From Cotesia glomerata (lineage: Eukaryota; Arthropoda; Insecta; Hymenoptera; Braconidae), in contig NC_058158.1 in assembly GCF_020080835.1 (NCBI RefSeq), positions 11,780,001 to 11,844,000 on the forward strand: a stretch of DNA of 64,000 nucleotides, read 5' to 3'. This document shows, piece after piece, positions 47,501-61,071 of the stretch. A model generated the notes under the pieces. The model saw only the letters and a program-made list of their open reading frames with translations, searched no databases and was not told the origin of the DNA. The stretch's first letter is position 1; every line of letters begins with the position of its first letter. The translations under genes and the position numbers were made by a program.

Positions 47501-48220
47501 TTTTACCATATAATATAAGAGGGGATTATTTGCCAAGGGACTGATTTATTTTTATCAAATTGAGAAAAATGAAGCAAACTATTTCAATGCATTCAACTTT
47601 TCAAGTTCTCAATGAATGTTTACATTAATTAGAATAATATTAAGACTTATGGATCCAATTTTATAAATAAATTATAAATAAAAATAGTTGCCAGGGGACT
47701 GAGTTTTGACGTGGCCCAGACACATATTTTCAGCACAAACGGTGCTTTGACACTAAATAAAATGGCGATAAAACGCTAAAAGCCCTATGGTTATTAACTC
47801 AAGGTTAGTTAGATCCTTACAAACCTTACAAAAGGTAAAATAACACGCTGGATTTTTTTTTGGATAATAAAATTCTTAAAAATGATTTTCGTGGTTAAAA
47901 ATTTTGGCTGTTTAATCAAATTAATTTTTTTATCAATAAATAATATTGAATGTCGAATTCCAGGTATTTGGTGAGATCAACCATACATAGCCAATCAATA
48001 AACAAGTTAACTATATGTTGTTATTTATGTACTTGTTTACAATCTTACGTTTTTGGTCGAAATAAAAACGGTTTAAAGAAAATGTCAATTGTAATTTTTT
48101 TCTTACACTTTTTGAGTTTAAAATTGAACATTATGCACAATTCAACTAACTTACTAGAATTGTTATTTGGTATCAATAGAATTAGTCAATTAATTAATTA
48201 ATTGAAAAAAAAAAAAAAAT
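44598..48220. other. No gene recognised
   Basis: AT-rich stretches around a GC-balanced block at 45180-45640 and another at 46140-47000. An ATG near 45332 in the first block opens only a short frame. No repeat shared with the rest of the window was found. Confidence 0.4.
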
Positions 48221-49043
48221 CTGGAAAAAGGTTGACCCTAAAGGCCATCCCTGCAACTTCTCGCCAATTCCATACCTAAACGCTTGAAATTACACTTATG
48301 ACGTTTCTGAGCTCTTCGAGCTCAAAAATACAATTTGTGTGTTATTTTGAGCTCTCCAAGCTCAAAGAAATAGCTTTTGTATGCTTTTGAGCTCTTCGAG
48401 CTCAAAAAACCAATAGCAGTTTAATAAAACAGTATTTTTCTAATTTTCAAACTGCAATAATTTCTAAATGAACCAATCGATTTTCACGCGATTGACAGTA
48501 TTCCTCGCAATTTTTCAGAATCTATGATAAACTTTTGAACACAAACTGATCGAACCGAAAATCTTAGAAAAATTTTAAAAATTCAGTTTTTCCGAATTTT
48601 TTCGACAACGATAACTCACGAACCAATCAACCAATTTTCACGTTCTTGGTGGCGATCGACGTGATTTTTTGGGCTCTAATAATTATTTCATTTCGTCAAA
48701 AATGATCCAAAAAGAAATCTGGAAGTTATGTAAAAAAAAACACTTTTTTCGAAATTTTTCGTTTTCGATAACTCTCGAACGAATCAACCGATTTTGATGG
48801 GACTGGTGGCAATCGACGTGGTTTTTTAAGCTTAAGAGCTGATTAGTTTTTGGGATTGATCAGTGAAGCCGTTTAGAAGTTATTCCAAAAAAAACGATTT
48901 TTTGAAAATTTTATTTTTGAGATTTCTCAAAATCTAGCGAACCGAATCGATTCAAATTTTCACGAAATTTAATGGCAATGATACTCTTTGGATCGCCACC
49001 TTTTTCGATCCGATCGGCCGAACCGTTCAAAAGTTATGAGGTT

Positions 49044-49091
<48 letters not shown>

Positions 49092-49238
49092 CAGCCGCAC
49101 GGACACCATCGCGGAAATAGTCAGGGAAGCTTCCTGTGACCTTAAAACGTCGAGATCTGAAAACTCGATTTTCACAAAACGAGGTAAAACCAATAACTTC
49201 CCGATTTTTGAAAATTTTCAATTTTCTTAGCGGGAAGA
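48221..49238 (+). mobile_element. Composite repeat, third copy (no inner element)
   Basis: Starts near GGTTGACCCTAAAGGCCATC and ends TTCTTAGCGGGAAG like 14611-17290, in the same orientation. Where the other copies have the CCCGACTAG element, it reads straight through AATTCCATACCTAAACGC. It has the GAGCTC hairpin trio (48305-48412), three degenerate repeats with CGAACNAATCAACC, and the (CA)n(TA)n tract at 49053-49092. Short ORFs over it are spurious. Confidence 0.8.
49053..49092. repeat. (CA)n(TA)n microsatellite
   Basis: About 12 CA units then about 8 TA units, at the same place in the composite repeat as in the other copies. Confidence 0.95.
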
Positions 49239-49620
49239 TAAAGAAAAAATTAAGAATCTATAGAACTGTATTGAAACTCTTTATTTATAATTTCTAGAAA
49301 ATAAATTCCTAAGAGATGAGTCAGGATTTAATGAATTGAAATAAAATTTTATCGATTAATCTACAATTAATCTTAACAATTCATTAATGTCACTTTTGAA
49401 TCGCTGTTATTCGACATGTCTGACAAAAAAATTTACGGCAAAAATTATGAATTATGATAATATTAAAAAAAAATACCAATTTTTCGATTCTCAATTAATC
49501 GCAAGATACTGGCACAACTTACGCACATCAAAATTTAAAAAACCTTTTTCATATTTTAAAAAGTACCAATCTATATTTTTTACTAATAAATCTTTACAAT
49601 GAGTCCATTTTTTTATCTGA

Positions 49621-51346
49621 TACACTGAAAAAAAAGTTTTTTTTTACCAAGAAAATGTTTCCTTATGGTTAAAAAACTGGTATTCTTATGCAGAGTTGCA
49701 AATAATGCATTAAATTTCTTAATGCATTAGCATTTTCATTGGTCATTAAATTTAATTTATTAATGAAAAATATTATCATTAAGGATTAAATCTAGTTTTT
49801 AAATGGAAATAATCTTCGTTGACCATTAAATTTAATTTTTTATTAAAAAATATTTTCATTAATCATTAATTTTAATTTTCTAATTATAAATATTTTCATT
49901 ACCCATTAAAAGTTTTTTTTTAATGGTGAATTTTCCCATTGATCATTCGATTTAATTGTAATAAAAGTATTGTCATTCATAATTGAATGTAATAGTGTGT
50001 TCGGACTCTCTGCCCCGAGCGCATTACCATTTTTTTTACTCGAAACAATTTTATTTAAGAATAAGGAAAATTCGGATTAAGAGGTACTGATTATTAAAAC
50101 GATGTATAATTGGATATAAAAATATAACTTTTTATATCCAATTAGTTAATATTTATTTTGAATGAAATTATTTTTCAAAAACACATCTGACAGCAAATCG
50201 ACTCTAGCTCTAGAGCGTTCGAATTTTGTTTACTTGCTCTATTTTTTCTTTATTATTCACATTTTCTAAAATATGAGCTCTACTGATGTTGTACTGATCG
50301 AAAACTTTCATTTGAGTATACACATGCATTTTTGATGTATGTCCTATATATCTACTTGATATACGTACTTATATGTCATTTATATCAAATATATCAATAA
50401 TGCATATGGGTACTCTAATGAAAGGTCTCGGTGAGTATAACTTTAGGATGAACTTATATTTTCGAAAATGTCAATAATAAAGAAATGTGCTTGTTTCTTC
50501 TTATCTATTGACATTTTTCAAGATATAACCTCATCCTGATGTTATACTCATGGAGACCTTTCATTTGAGTACCCACATGCATTTTCATATATTTTTCATA
50601 TATACATATATATAACATATATAAATATATGAAAAATTGATGTGGGTACTTAAATGAAAGGTCTTGGTGAGTGTAACATCAAAGTGAGCTTATATCCTTA
50701 AAAATGTCAATAATTCACAAGATACAAGGTAGTTTCTTAATTATGTTAAATTGCACTGTATTTTCTTAACTATTAACGTTTTTAAAAATATAAGCTCATC
50801 CCAATGTTACACTCATCGAGACCTTTCATTTGAGTACCCACATCAATTTTTCATATATATATATATATATATACTAGGGTGTGCCAAAATGTAACTTCCG
50901 TGGAGAACCTTTTAAAATTGGAATTTTGAGTTCTAATCATTAAAAAAAATTTTTAATTTTATATATTTCCATTAACCATTAAATTCAATATTTTAGTTTA
51001 AATGATTTTTGCTGATCATTAAAAAAATATTTTAAAAAAATATTTTTAATGATAAATATTTCCATTCACAATTAAATTAAATTTTTTAGTGGAAAATTTT
51101 TTCATTAGAGAATTGAATTTAATGAGTTAATGAAAATAGTTTTCATTAAAATTTTCACAACTTTGTTCTTATGATTAAAATACGAAAGTTTTTTAACCAT
51201 AAGAATACCGTTTTCTCACTGTCAAAAAACTAGCCTTATAATAAAGCGTGGTATTTTAAAGTTAAGAATACCAGTTTTTTTAAATCAAGAAAACTCGAGT
51301 AAAAAATTTAATATTCTAGGAAGAAAAAAATTTTTTTTTCAGTGTA
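49621..51346. mobile_element. 1.7-kb palindromic element with TACACTGAAAAAAAA ends
   Basis: The left end TACACTGAAAAAAAA and the right end TTTTTTTTTCAGTGTA match, and inner arms carry AAAAACTGGTATTCTTA against TAAGAATACCAGTTTTT. The next layer is an AT-rich minisatellite of about 60 bp (ATTAAATTTAATTTTTTAAT type) on the left (49740-49990), mirrored on the right (50930-51130). The centre is the alternating-palindrome array. It is probably a nested foldback transposon. No ORF. Confidence 0.65.
50290..50880. repeat. Array of two alternating palindromes (P1, P2)
   Basis: P1 has GAGACCTTTCATTTGAGTA, an AT-rich centre and the complement TACTCAAATGAAAGGTCTC. P2 has GTGAGTATAAC, GAGCTTATAT, AAAATGTCAATAAT and their complements. 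CTTTCATTTGAGTA starts at 50305, 50558 and 50823, spacing 253 and 265 bp. The last P1 is cut after its (AT)n centre. Single or broken copies occur at 4598-4805 and 60690-60787. Confidence 0.8.
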
Positions 51347-52646
51347 CTTTTCCATGCAGTATCACGCCCATAAAATAAATACTCATTTAAATCCGAAAAT
51401 TGACTCGCGATCTCTGACTGCAGAGCAGCCATAAAAAAGAATAGCGATCTTGGTGTGATGAGAGGGAGACAAACGGAAGCTCCGATTCCCCTTGAGCGTT
51501 TCGCATGCTACCGCTTTAGCCTTCACCACTGGAGGATTATCGCGTTATTTATGCGGCAATAATAACGAGTTAGTGTATGCGCGGGATGTGCTTTATATCT
51601 TTGCAAGTCATTAGGGTTAATATAGCCGCGTACTGCAGAGGGAACACCAGCACCAAACTACCTTCTACCTTCTACCATCAACCCTTACTCCTCATTTTAA
51701 TCTCTCTTCACTTGCACACAAGCATAAACACACTTGTCGGTCATCCAGGACTTACTACTGCGAAACAAATATCATCATCATCACTCTTAAAAACATTTAA
51801 CTTCCCAATAAAAAATAACTACCGCTGGCTATCATATAAATAGATATTAACATTACACATGTTCCCTCATAACTTCTGCATCTTAGGTCCGGCTCTTGCC
51901 TGAGATATACGTCTCCCAGATAGAAGCCATTGCTCACCAAGTGGTATCTCGGCTGTCCTGCCTCACCTGTTAAGCATCTAACAGATAATCGCGCTTTCCC
52001 TTGACATTAAACAAATAAAAATTCAGTAATTCCTCCTGTTCAACATGTGACGATTGATCGCTAGCATTATTTACACATATTACACATACAAAGTTGGAAT
52101 ACACACATGTCGCATACACACGAACATTATTCCAGGAGATAAAACAGGCATCAATTAAATAAATCTTGATGGCTGCGTCTTGCCAATAAATGCACTCTCG
52201 CTCCATGGCATCTTTATTTTTGGTTTTATTTCTTGAGGCAGCGAGTGCTTGGGGAAAAGGGATTTTCTATGTTCTATGTTCCGTGTTTTGTGTTCTGTGT
52301 TATATGTCCTAGCTATGTTTAAGGCGAGACACGTGAAGGAAGGACGGGCTTAAGTGAAGAAAATGAGACGGAGGATTTTGAACTGCTAAGGGAGAATGAG
52401 AGACAAACAGGGAGTTGTACTCGCGGGCTCTGCTGTTGTTCGATTCGGGCCGCAAGGCTACCGAGAATACGAACGGCCGAATTATGAAAATGACTTTGTG
52501 TGACGCGGCACCCCAGCTAGCTTCCACAAGATAGCTTCCAGCAATAAACATACTCCCCTTTCGCAGACGAAGAGGAAGAGGACCCGCAGGGTGGTAAAAG
52601 TTGGAGTGGGATGGGGGTTAAATTTTATCTTTCTGTATAAGTATGT

Positions 52647-52648
<2 letters not shown>

Positions 52649-52716
<68 letters not shown>
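52649..52716. repeat. (GT)34 microsatellite
   Basis: Uninterrupted GT dinucleotides over 68 bp. Overlapping Val-Cys and Thr-His ORFs are translation of this tract. Confidence 0.97.
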
Positions 52717-52720
<4 letters not shown>

Positions 52721-55700
52721 GTAACACGTCGATCCTGGTCGTCTTCTGGGCGATCACACCAACGACACGCCCACAGTTTCAGAGCAGAGCTTTTCCAGAG
52801 AATCTATTCAAACGGGCGGACAAATAATTCCTGGGACAAGATTTAGTCCACGTTAGAAGGTTGAAATACGAGGAGATGATTCCGACAAAAGTCGGTACGT
52901 TCTGGTGATGCTGGATGTTGGATGCTCGATGGTGGATGCTTCTTTTGCTCTTATCGTAGCAGCTATCTATCTGTTCTCGAATTCAAACAATAAATTTTCA
53001 TTTGGTGCGCCGGGCTCTTGGCGAAGTTGCCGGAGTGAATGAAAACGGGAAAGTAAGAGCTTGCACGAGAATGAGAGCTCTGCTTCAAAGGTTAGGTAGC
53101 TTCGTCTTCTCCTACTGTTACTGTTACTGTTACTCTAGTGGAGTAGTTACTGATGCTTTGCTCGGCATCCTACATATACAAGTAGCATCGCGCATGACGG
53201 ATCGCGGCGGCCCGACTTAACGGCAACGATAAATTTCACAAAGTGATTCGCCCATTCGAGCTAAAGAGGAAATACGAGAGTACGCTTTTCCGAGCTTTGC
53301 CAACTATTTACATTTTTTACTCTAGGAGCAGTGCACAAACCTTCCGCTTTGTCATTAACCAACCCTCATAATTCAGCATCATTATTATTGATTGGATGGA
53401 TCATGAATGGTCATTGATGCTGATTTTTGGATTACTCACAATTCATTTGAGAAAATTCATACTAATTTTACTGCAAATGTGAACCATTCGACAATACTGC
53501 GATGGTGGTCATATAGTTATTCCGATCAGGAAAAAATTTTACTATACTTTATCAACACTGATAGAAAAACTCAATTGATATAAGAAGAATTATTTTGGAC
53601 TAAAAGAATTTTTTTAAGAAAATCGTTTGTCTTGCTTAAAAAATTTATATTGTTCTTATTTTTCAAATTCTTGGGTTAGGATCATTTTATTTTCAGTCGA
53701 TAACGATTGACACTTGATTCAAAAGTTGATGACCTTAAATCGATAAAACATAAAACCAATAATGTTTATATTTTATGTCTCGATGTAGTTTCGTGATTCA
53801 AAATGTTATCAACTTGTGTTAAAAAAATTGAATTTCTATGGATAAAATAAAATTTTTGCTTCACCGAGTTTAAAAAAGTATTTAAAACTTTTTTTAAATA
53901 ATATCAAATAAAGCTGAAATTTTCTGCTTGATTCAAAAAGATCAAACTTTTGAACTTATGTTCTTGGTTTAATTTTTCTTCTCTCAAATCAAGTTAAGTG
54001 TTTTATCATATTTTTATTTCAAAAAAAAAATTGTTCATAAGAGTGAAGATTTTTCTTATATAAAAGTTATAATTCATTGATTCAAGAATTAATTTCTTGA
54101 ATGAAAAAAGCTGCGTATTTTGAAACAAAAGTTAAATTTTGAAAAATTAAGATAATTATTATTACTAGTAAATAAGTAATTATTAAAAATGAGTAATAGA
54201 GCACTTATGACATAACATTTTAGAATGTATGACAACCATTGACGAAATCAATTTTTCTCTTAAAAGATTAACTAAAATTGAAAAATCAACTCCGTAATTA
54301 ATAAGTGTTTACTCCTAAATATTTCCCAACTTTCTTATTTCCTCAACTTATATATACGTATTAAATATAAATCATTAAAAGTTTTGAGTTATAATTCAAT
54401 CAAAAGTCCCGAGGAAATAAACCAGAAAGTGTTTTCAACTTGACATCTGTCACAGCTTAAGCTTTGCTTGGGTTTAAAAAAAAAGGAAAAGATAATATTT
54501 TCAGTGAAAAAAAAATGAAAAAACATAAAAGTACTTTAGCTTCTATGTTTCGCAGAGGCACGAAACGACGACACTTTCGCGATTCCACGGAGTTGTTTCT
54601 CTCGGGGGGTTGCCGGAGGGCGAGACCGTGAGGGGTTACCGGAGCGAGATGGGAATACAGAGGTAAAAGAAGCGAGAAGAGACCCAGGAGAGGGTTCAGT
54701 TGGTAGCTGCCGTAGCTGCTCAGGGTTGGCAGGGCGCGCGTCAATAAGCGTCCATCAGCCGTAATGGCAGTGAGCGCCACCTCGGATGCATTTAGATGGC
54801 TGTTTAGCCCGCGGGCTTGTCTCCGTATGGCTTCAAAGTCCCCGTTCCCTTTCTCTCTCCCTTTTCCTCTATCTTTGCCGTTCCAACACTAGGATCCATC
54901 CTCGACAACCTTTTGGCAGGAACACCTATACAATATTCGAGCGTTTGTACTGACTCCGTTCCGGGTGATCCTGATGGTTGGGTTGTATTCCGACAAACGC
55001 CCCCGCTACTTTTGTACTTCTATAGTCTTCGTCTTTAAATTCAGCCCTTCTTCTTCAACTGAAAGTCCTTGGTGTTAGGTTGTGCGTTGCTTATTCTTAC
55101 ACTTAAACTTTGCCTTATTCCCACAGCAAAGAACTCTTCTTTGGTACTAATGGCAATGCGAACCGACAGGGTTTATTCTTTGTATTTTATGCCAGACCGA
55201 TGAGCGTAACTCTCCCTCACTTTAAGAGTAATTAGACTGTCCGTTCCGTTTTACTGGCCTTTAATTAATTTGTATAAATTCACTCAGTAGCACTTGCTTT
55301 ATTTTATCTTCATCTTCCATCTCAATGCTCTCATGATTATTATTATTATTATTATAACTTTTTTTTTTTAATTTCATTTTTTCCTACAAAACACAAAAAT
55401 TTACAATAAAAAGTTTGAAAAATTACAATCATTACATCGTAATATACACCAGAAAATAAATTTCCAATTTAAAACTTATATTTATTAGCTGGCCTTACTT
55501 CCAAATCAAGCAGTCATTACAGTGCAGTATCTACAAAAATACGATGGAACATACAAAAATTACGATGTTACATCGTCAACATTTCACAGTCAAGTACAGT
55601 ACATGTCCTCAGTGTATAGAGTTTATAGCTCAATCTCTAGTGTCTGTACATTACTACGATTGTAGACCTTTATTGATGTAAATACACAGATACAGATTTA

Positions 55701-56164
55701 GTTATACAATGATTTTGGTGAAATATTCAAATACCCAAAGGGTATATTCATATTTATTGATCACAAAAAATCATTATATGAAATCATTTTTCAATTGATT
55801 CATTAAAAAATAATTTCAATGATCGTTTCATATTTTAAATGATTAATAACTTTTGAGCATTCAAATTTTCCTGATTAATTGACATTCTTAATGATTGTTA
55901 AATAAAATAAAATTACATTTACACCATAATGATGAGAAGGATTTAAAAATTATTGAGTATTTTGGTTTCATTCAGCCAAAAATGTAGCTCCACTTAGTCT
56001 GCCAACTATAATACTTTGTGCTAGGAATAATTTTAAGTCCTATCAGTAATTAATGAAACTAAAAACTAAAATAGAATAAGTTTCTTAGGAGAGTTAAAAT
56101 TAATTTTTTAAATTTTATAATTCAAGAGTGTAGAATGAACTCTCTTATAACTAGACGATTTAGC

Positions 56165-56203
56165 TACCATGCGTCATCTGTCGGATATTTTCAACACTAT
56201 CTT
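56165..56203 (-). repeat. Dispersed motif with CTCF-like core, copy 4
   Basis: Minus strand reads AGTGTTGAAAATATCCGACA then GATGACGCATGGTAG. It aligns with 12390-12412 over about 28 bp. The 14-mer CCGACAGATGACGC matches the CTCF consensus at 11 of 14 positions. Confidence 0.4.
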
Positions 56204-57857
56204 TGATCAAAAAATTATATTAAAATATTCTATAGGACCATGCAGATATCAAATTTTCTGGACATGTAACAGCATATCAAAAAATTTTTTCATGCGTAGT
56301 AAATTTTCAGTTATAAAAATGACGATGTTATCTTTAATTTACGTTTTGTAAAAATAAAATGTATGATAAATTTCGACATAAACGACAAGTGATGGTAGAC
56401 TTTAAGCAAGTTTATTAAAGTATCTTATGCACAAAGAAATTGAAATGTGATCGTCTGTAGGTAATATGATAAAAGGAAACAATAAATAGTATTATTGAAA
56501 CGCGAGTGTGCAGCGAAAGTGGGCATTCACTCGGATTAAGGACATTATTAAGAAGGGGGCTGGAGGTATAAGTGTGCCTGAACATACACTTCCTCGAAAG
56601 AGCCGAGAAGAGAATGGTTGACGATAAATATGTGCGGACGAGTGGACGCGTTTTAATAAAATGAGGATTTTATGGGGCGATCGGTGAGAATCCCTTGTGG
56701 GCTGTTGTCTTATATATGTAGACACTAACATATATCTGGTTTATATCTCACCGTAATGAACGCGAGTGTACGTATTATATCCAATCCACTTCTATACATA
56801 GAAGAGAAACATTTGGACGAGGATAAGTTGAATCTTAACAAACTACACCTAATGGTAATGATCCGCTGGAAAGCTAATGGTATTTACATTGACTAGGAAT
56901 CAATGGTAGTGCTGTGCTGGTGGGGGTGTCCGGGGTGGAATACGAAAACACAATTATAAATCACGCTGGACGAAGCCGAGAACGTTTACTTGCTTCAGTA
57001 TAATAATAATAACAATAAGAATAATAAGAATAAGAACCAACAGAGAATAAAGAAAGACAGATAATAAACACAAACTAAAAGATCTCGCTCGTGGGGAGAA
57101 GCCTCCTCGAGATAAGGTCCAGGCTAATGAATGCTGACGTGCCCGATCCTCGCTATCTCTATCCTTCTCCTTCTCTCTCTCTTATTTCTTCTTCTCTCCT
57201 TTTCTTCCTCTTAGGTTAATATCCATTTATATTTGTGTAAGTATTTGTTTAAAAGTGTGACTGTTTCCAGGCCGGAGCAGTATTGCGTGTATTTGTAGAC
57301 ATGCGAGCACACACACATACTCATCATTACACTTACATTGAGAAGGTACACGACGAGAAGCGTCGAGTGAGTTTAGTCGGTGTAGTCCGAGTAAATGTTG
57401 GCCGTAATGTATGTCGTTGACGCGGCCGCCCTGCTCGACGCCATCGCTAACACTAAACAACCCGATGGACCGCGATATCCTGCCACCGACACGTCACCAC
57501 GACCAATCATCATTTTTTTTTCTACCTCTTTTTCTTTTACCGATTTTTATTTCTTTTGCTCGTTCGGGTTTATGGGACTCTAGCGTCATGGAAAAGTTTA
57601 AAAGTTTGCATTCTTGGATACACACATGTTCTGGGATATATATTGGAATCCGATACATCGAAGCTAAATTTGAAGTGATACATAAATCTATAGAGTTTTA
57701 TCTTTGTTTTTGTTGTAACTAATTAACTGCACTTTTTATTGGCATACAACTTTTTTTTTTAAAAGAAAGAATACTCGGACTAAAATTTGAACCGAGAAAA
57801 TTATGGTGATCAATTTAAATGTCTTTAATCGAGCAGAAAAATGATTGAATTAAGGAA

Positions 57858-57950
57858 TTTTTCTTGGTTTGAGTAAATTGTACTTGATTCAAGACGTTTG
57901 AATTCTTCAAAATGATTGTTTAATTCAAAATTCTAATGGATAAATTTAAG
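57858..57950 (+). repeat. Dispersed AT-rich repeat (pair of 8549)
   Basis: TTCTTGGTTTGAGTAAATTG then TACTTGATTCAAGA matches the block at 8549-8610. Old, unclassified. Confidence 0.5.
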
Positions 57951-60339
57951 ATTTTGAAAATAAAACAAATTTATACTCTCGACTAAAAATTGTTTTTTTT
58001 TTTATTTTTTTTTCTTCAACCCTTAAAATTGAAGATTAAGGAGCATTCAAAATAAATGATCATCTATTAGTTTTTGTCAATTAAAGTTCTTAATTAATTA
58101 ATCGAAAAAATGAATTAAAAATCTAAATTTCTACGAAAACATTTATACCTTGTCTGCACCCACAATTTCTGAAAATTTTGTTCGAAATTAAAAAAAAATA
58201 AATTCATTGGAAACTAAAATAAGATTAAATCGACTGAATAATAATCCTACAATATAAGATTCATGATTCTTGAAGTTATTGAGTATAACAGTATAAACAG
58301 TATAAAAGTAGTCCCTGATTTCTAATTATTATTATAATTACAACGTGGCACAATTTAAATCATCCGTTAATATTGATAATTACTTTCAATAATTTATCAA
58401 AATTACTCATGAGTAATTTCAACTCAAGTGCACTTGAGTTTTTATATTTGAAAATTACTGACAAAAATAAATTCATGTTGAAAAATTCATTAGTAATAAA
58501 AAAAATCCAATTTTTGAATTCAATCGAATAAATGTAACTACTTTAAGAAAACAAAAAAAAACATAGTATTGACAAGGATTTAATCGCTCAGGAATTTGTT
58601 GAAATTAACTATTTAATTTTCTTAATTTGTTGATAAAAGAATATCAATATCTGCTTTCATTATTATTGACGAACAAATGAATAGCTTTACTTGAATTAAC
58701 AACGTTAAGAACAATTTTTTTAATGATTTCGACTTACTCTCATGCCAAAAAAATTAAGTTGTCAAAAAACTTTCTTCATTTTTTTTCAAGTATTTTTTTT
58801 TGGTACAGCACGGCTTGCATAGATTAAAATTAAAAAAAATTTTTCTATACTCTGGAATGTAGCAATAATTATTAACTATGCACAAAGTGATTAAATTTTA
58901 CTATTCAATCGATATAACTTTGAAAAAAAGAATAATAATGGTAAGTAATGATTGATAAAAAAAAAGTTATTGATTACTTTTATGTTTATTTTTAGTGTGT
59001 GTAAAGGATAACAAAGTATAAAATGCAGCAAAATATTATATTATATAGCTTGGTCCGTTCGATCGGTAGCTATTGCAACATACCCTAAGGGTACAACAAA
59101 GTTCCAACATACATATATAGAGGAGTTCCTGCTATATATGTGAAAGTAGGAGAATAAAGTGGAGGTAGGGGATGATTTAGTCCTGGCAATCTTAATGGAG
59201 CTATAAATACTAGCTTTTCGATAGTATAGAGCACAGCATCCTTCCCCTTTATTTCGTGCACAAACTTTTACTACCCAGACGCAGACACAGCCACCTTCTA
59301 TTACACACACTTGTGTGTATCTATCATACGTTTTTTTTCCCTCACACTCTTTTACTCGGAAGCACACTATTCATGTCGGCTGTCTTGTATACATCAACAT
59401 CAACGGTTTCTTTATTTACACAAACTATTTAACCAGTAGTGATACGAAAACCGCTGCCATATGTCTGATAATAAATATAACTACCAAAAGTTTCAACTAT
59501 TTTTATGTTATATATAACAGATATCGTTTAAAAAGTGGGTGTGTGTTTTTTAAATAAAATTATACTTATCTATAATGAGCTACGGCAATATGTTATTATT
59601 CAATTTTTAATTTTATTATTGTTTAATTGTATTTTTAATCTATAATGTAAAAAACATTCTACTACCAAATTCATAATTAATTATTTAAGATTTTTATATA
59701 TTACAACTGTTCTTAATGACTTATGAAGTCAATTTCTTAAGATTTTATAGACTTGAAATTTGGAAACACTGACTTTTTGAAAATAAAATTTTTTGACAAA
59801 ATTTTTTTTTTGTCTTTAAAAAAATCTAAGTAGAGAACCCTTTTGGAAATCTTAGTTTTCCATGCAAAAAATGTATTTTTATAGTAAATTTCATTATCAA
59901 ACGAATATTTTCAAACAAATATGGCTTTATAATGAATTCATTAAAAAACAAATTCAGTTTTTTTATAAAAATATATCAAATTTTTTAACAAGTAAATTTT
60001 CTTTGCAACAACGATATCACAAAGTTTAATTTTCCACAGAAAAAACATTCACTATACTAATAAAGATTTGACTCGATTTCTGTCATATAACAAAGCTAAA
60101 AATATCTGACGTTACGACCATGGTAAAAAAAATTATAAAATTTAACGTATTTTTTATTTTTTACAAATTTTTGGAAGAGAATAAAAACATTTTTCTTTAT
60201 ACTTTAGTCGAAAGTACGCACTTCCCTCTCCAAATTTAACGGCTAAAGTCTGATTTCCCTCCCCTGGTGGGATTACACGCGCCTCACTTACATTGCCGGG
60301 AGCAAATAATTTTTTCATGTCTACAGAAACAGCCGGCTG

Positions 60340-60353
60340 CTGCCATCTAGAGA
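60340..60353 (-). promoter_or_regulatory. CTCF-like 14-mer
   Basis: Minus strand TCTCTAGATGGCAG matches CCASYAGRKGGCRS at 12 of 14 positions. One such match by chance in 64 kb is quite possible, so this is only a candidate. Confidence 0.2.
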
Positions 60354-60689
60354 TCGCCTACCACTTTATCAATAAAATTTTTCACGATAACCTCGTAGAT
60401 CGTTGCTTTATATATACGTCAGTATTTTTGTGTCTCGTTGTATGTAATATTTTAATTAAACATTGTACTTAAAATTAATAATAAGATGAATGAAAAAGTT
60501 TCATCGGATGAATCTTGTTGTTTCCAGGATAGTCATATGATAAAATCGGTTTTTTTAGTGCAATTTAGTCTCATTGCAATGGCCTTGACTTGAATTTGTG
60601 CCTTTTCAAGGTTTCATATTATTATCACCGATAGTCAATTTATTATGATATTTATTATGAGTATTTCGGCTGCATTCGAAAATTCTCTA

Positions 60690-60787
60690 TCTCTAGATAC
60701 ATAATTAAGAAATGATATAAGCTCACCCCGACATTACACTCATGGAGACCTTTCATTTGAGTACCCACATCAATTTTTTCATATATA
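60690..60787 (+). repeat. P2/P1 palindrome half, interrupted by Tc1
   Basis: ATAAGCTCACCCCGACATTA, CACTCATGGAGACCTTTC and TTTGAGTACCCACATC run up to an AT centre, where the Tc1 element begins. The degenerate right side (ATGAAAAATATATC, AAAATGCATTTTATAG) follows the (TA)n after the transposon. Confidence 0.75.
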
Positions 60788-60813
60788 CAGTAGCGCTCAA
60801 AAGTATTTTGACA
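60788..60813 (+). repeat. Tc1 left outer terminal repeat
   Basis: 26 bp, identical to the complement of 62324-62349. The inner direct repeat is at 60966-60986. Confidence 0.95.
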
Positions 60814-61071
60814 ATATAAAATTTTTTAATATTTTTTTAAAATAAAAGCCTATCGGAAAATGTATTGAGTATAATGTAGAGTAGTGTAACTGCGACTATT
60901 TAAGCGTATCAAATTACAACTTGTTTGTTTACACACCGCGCCACCGAACGTACTTGACTTACCGTGAGCTCAAAAGTATTTTGACACGCATTTGACTTGA
61001 AAAACTCTCGCAGATTACTTGTTCCTTAGTTTTTATTATTACATATATTTACTTGTTGTGGTTACTTCAAT

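Larger units (their letters stand above)
51347..60188. other. Mostly unique DNA, no gene recognised
   Basis: Balanced blocks at 51350-53350, 54440-55260, 56480-57720 and 59000-59560 alternate with AT-rich DNA. A very GC-rich stretch with a NotI site (GCGGCCGC) lies at 57420-57510 and contains short ORFs on both strands, none recognisable. No transposon with clear ends was found. Confidence 0.4.

Noticed and set aside
50881..50905. TAGGGTGTGCCAAAATG as a mariner-type terminal repeat
   Set aside because: Resembles mariner ends, but no inverted partner was found nearby.
57395..57583. GC-rich ORF with a NotI site as a first exon
   Set aside because: Open in several frames on both strands because of high GC; no initiator context or recognisable peptide that would favour one of them.
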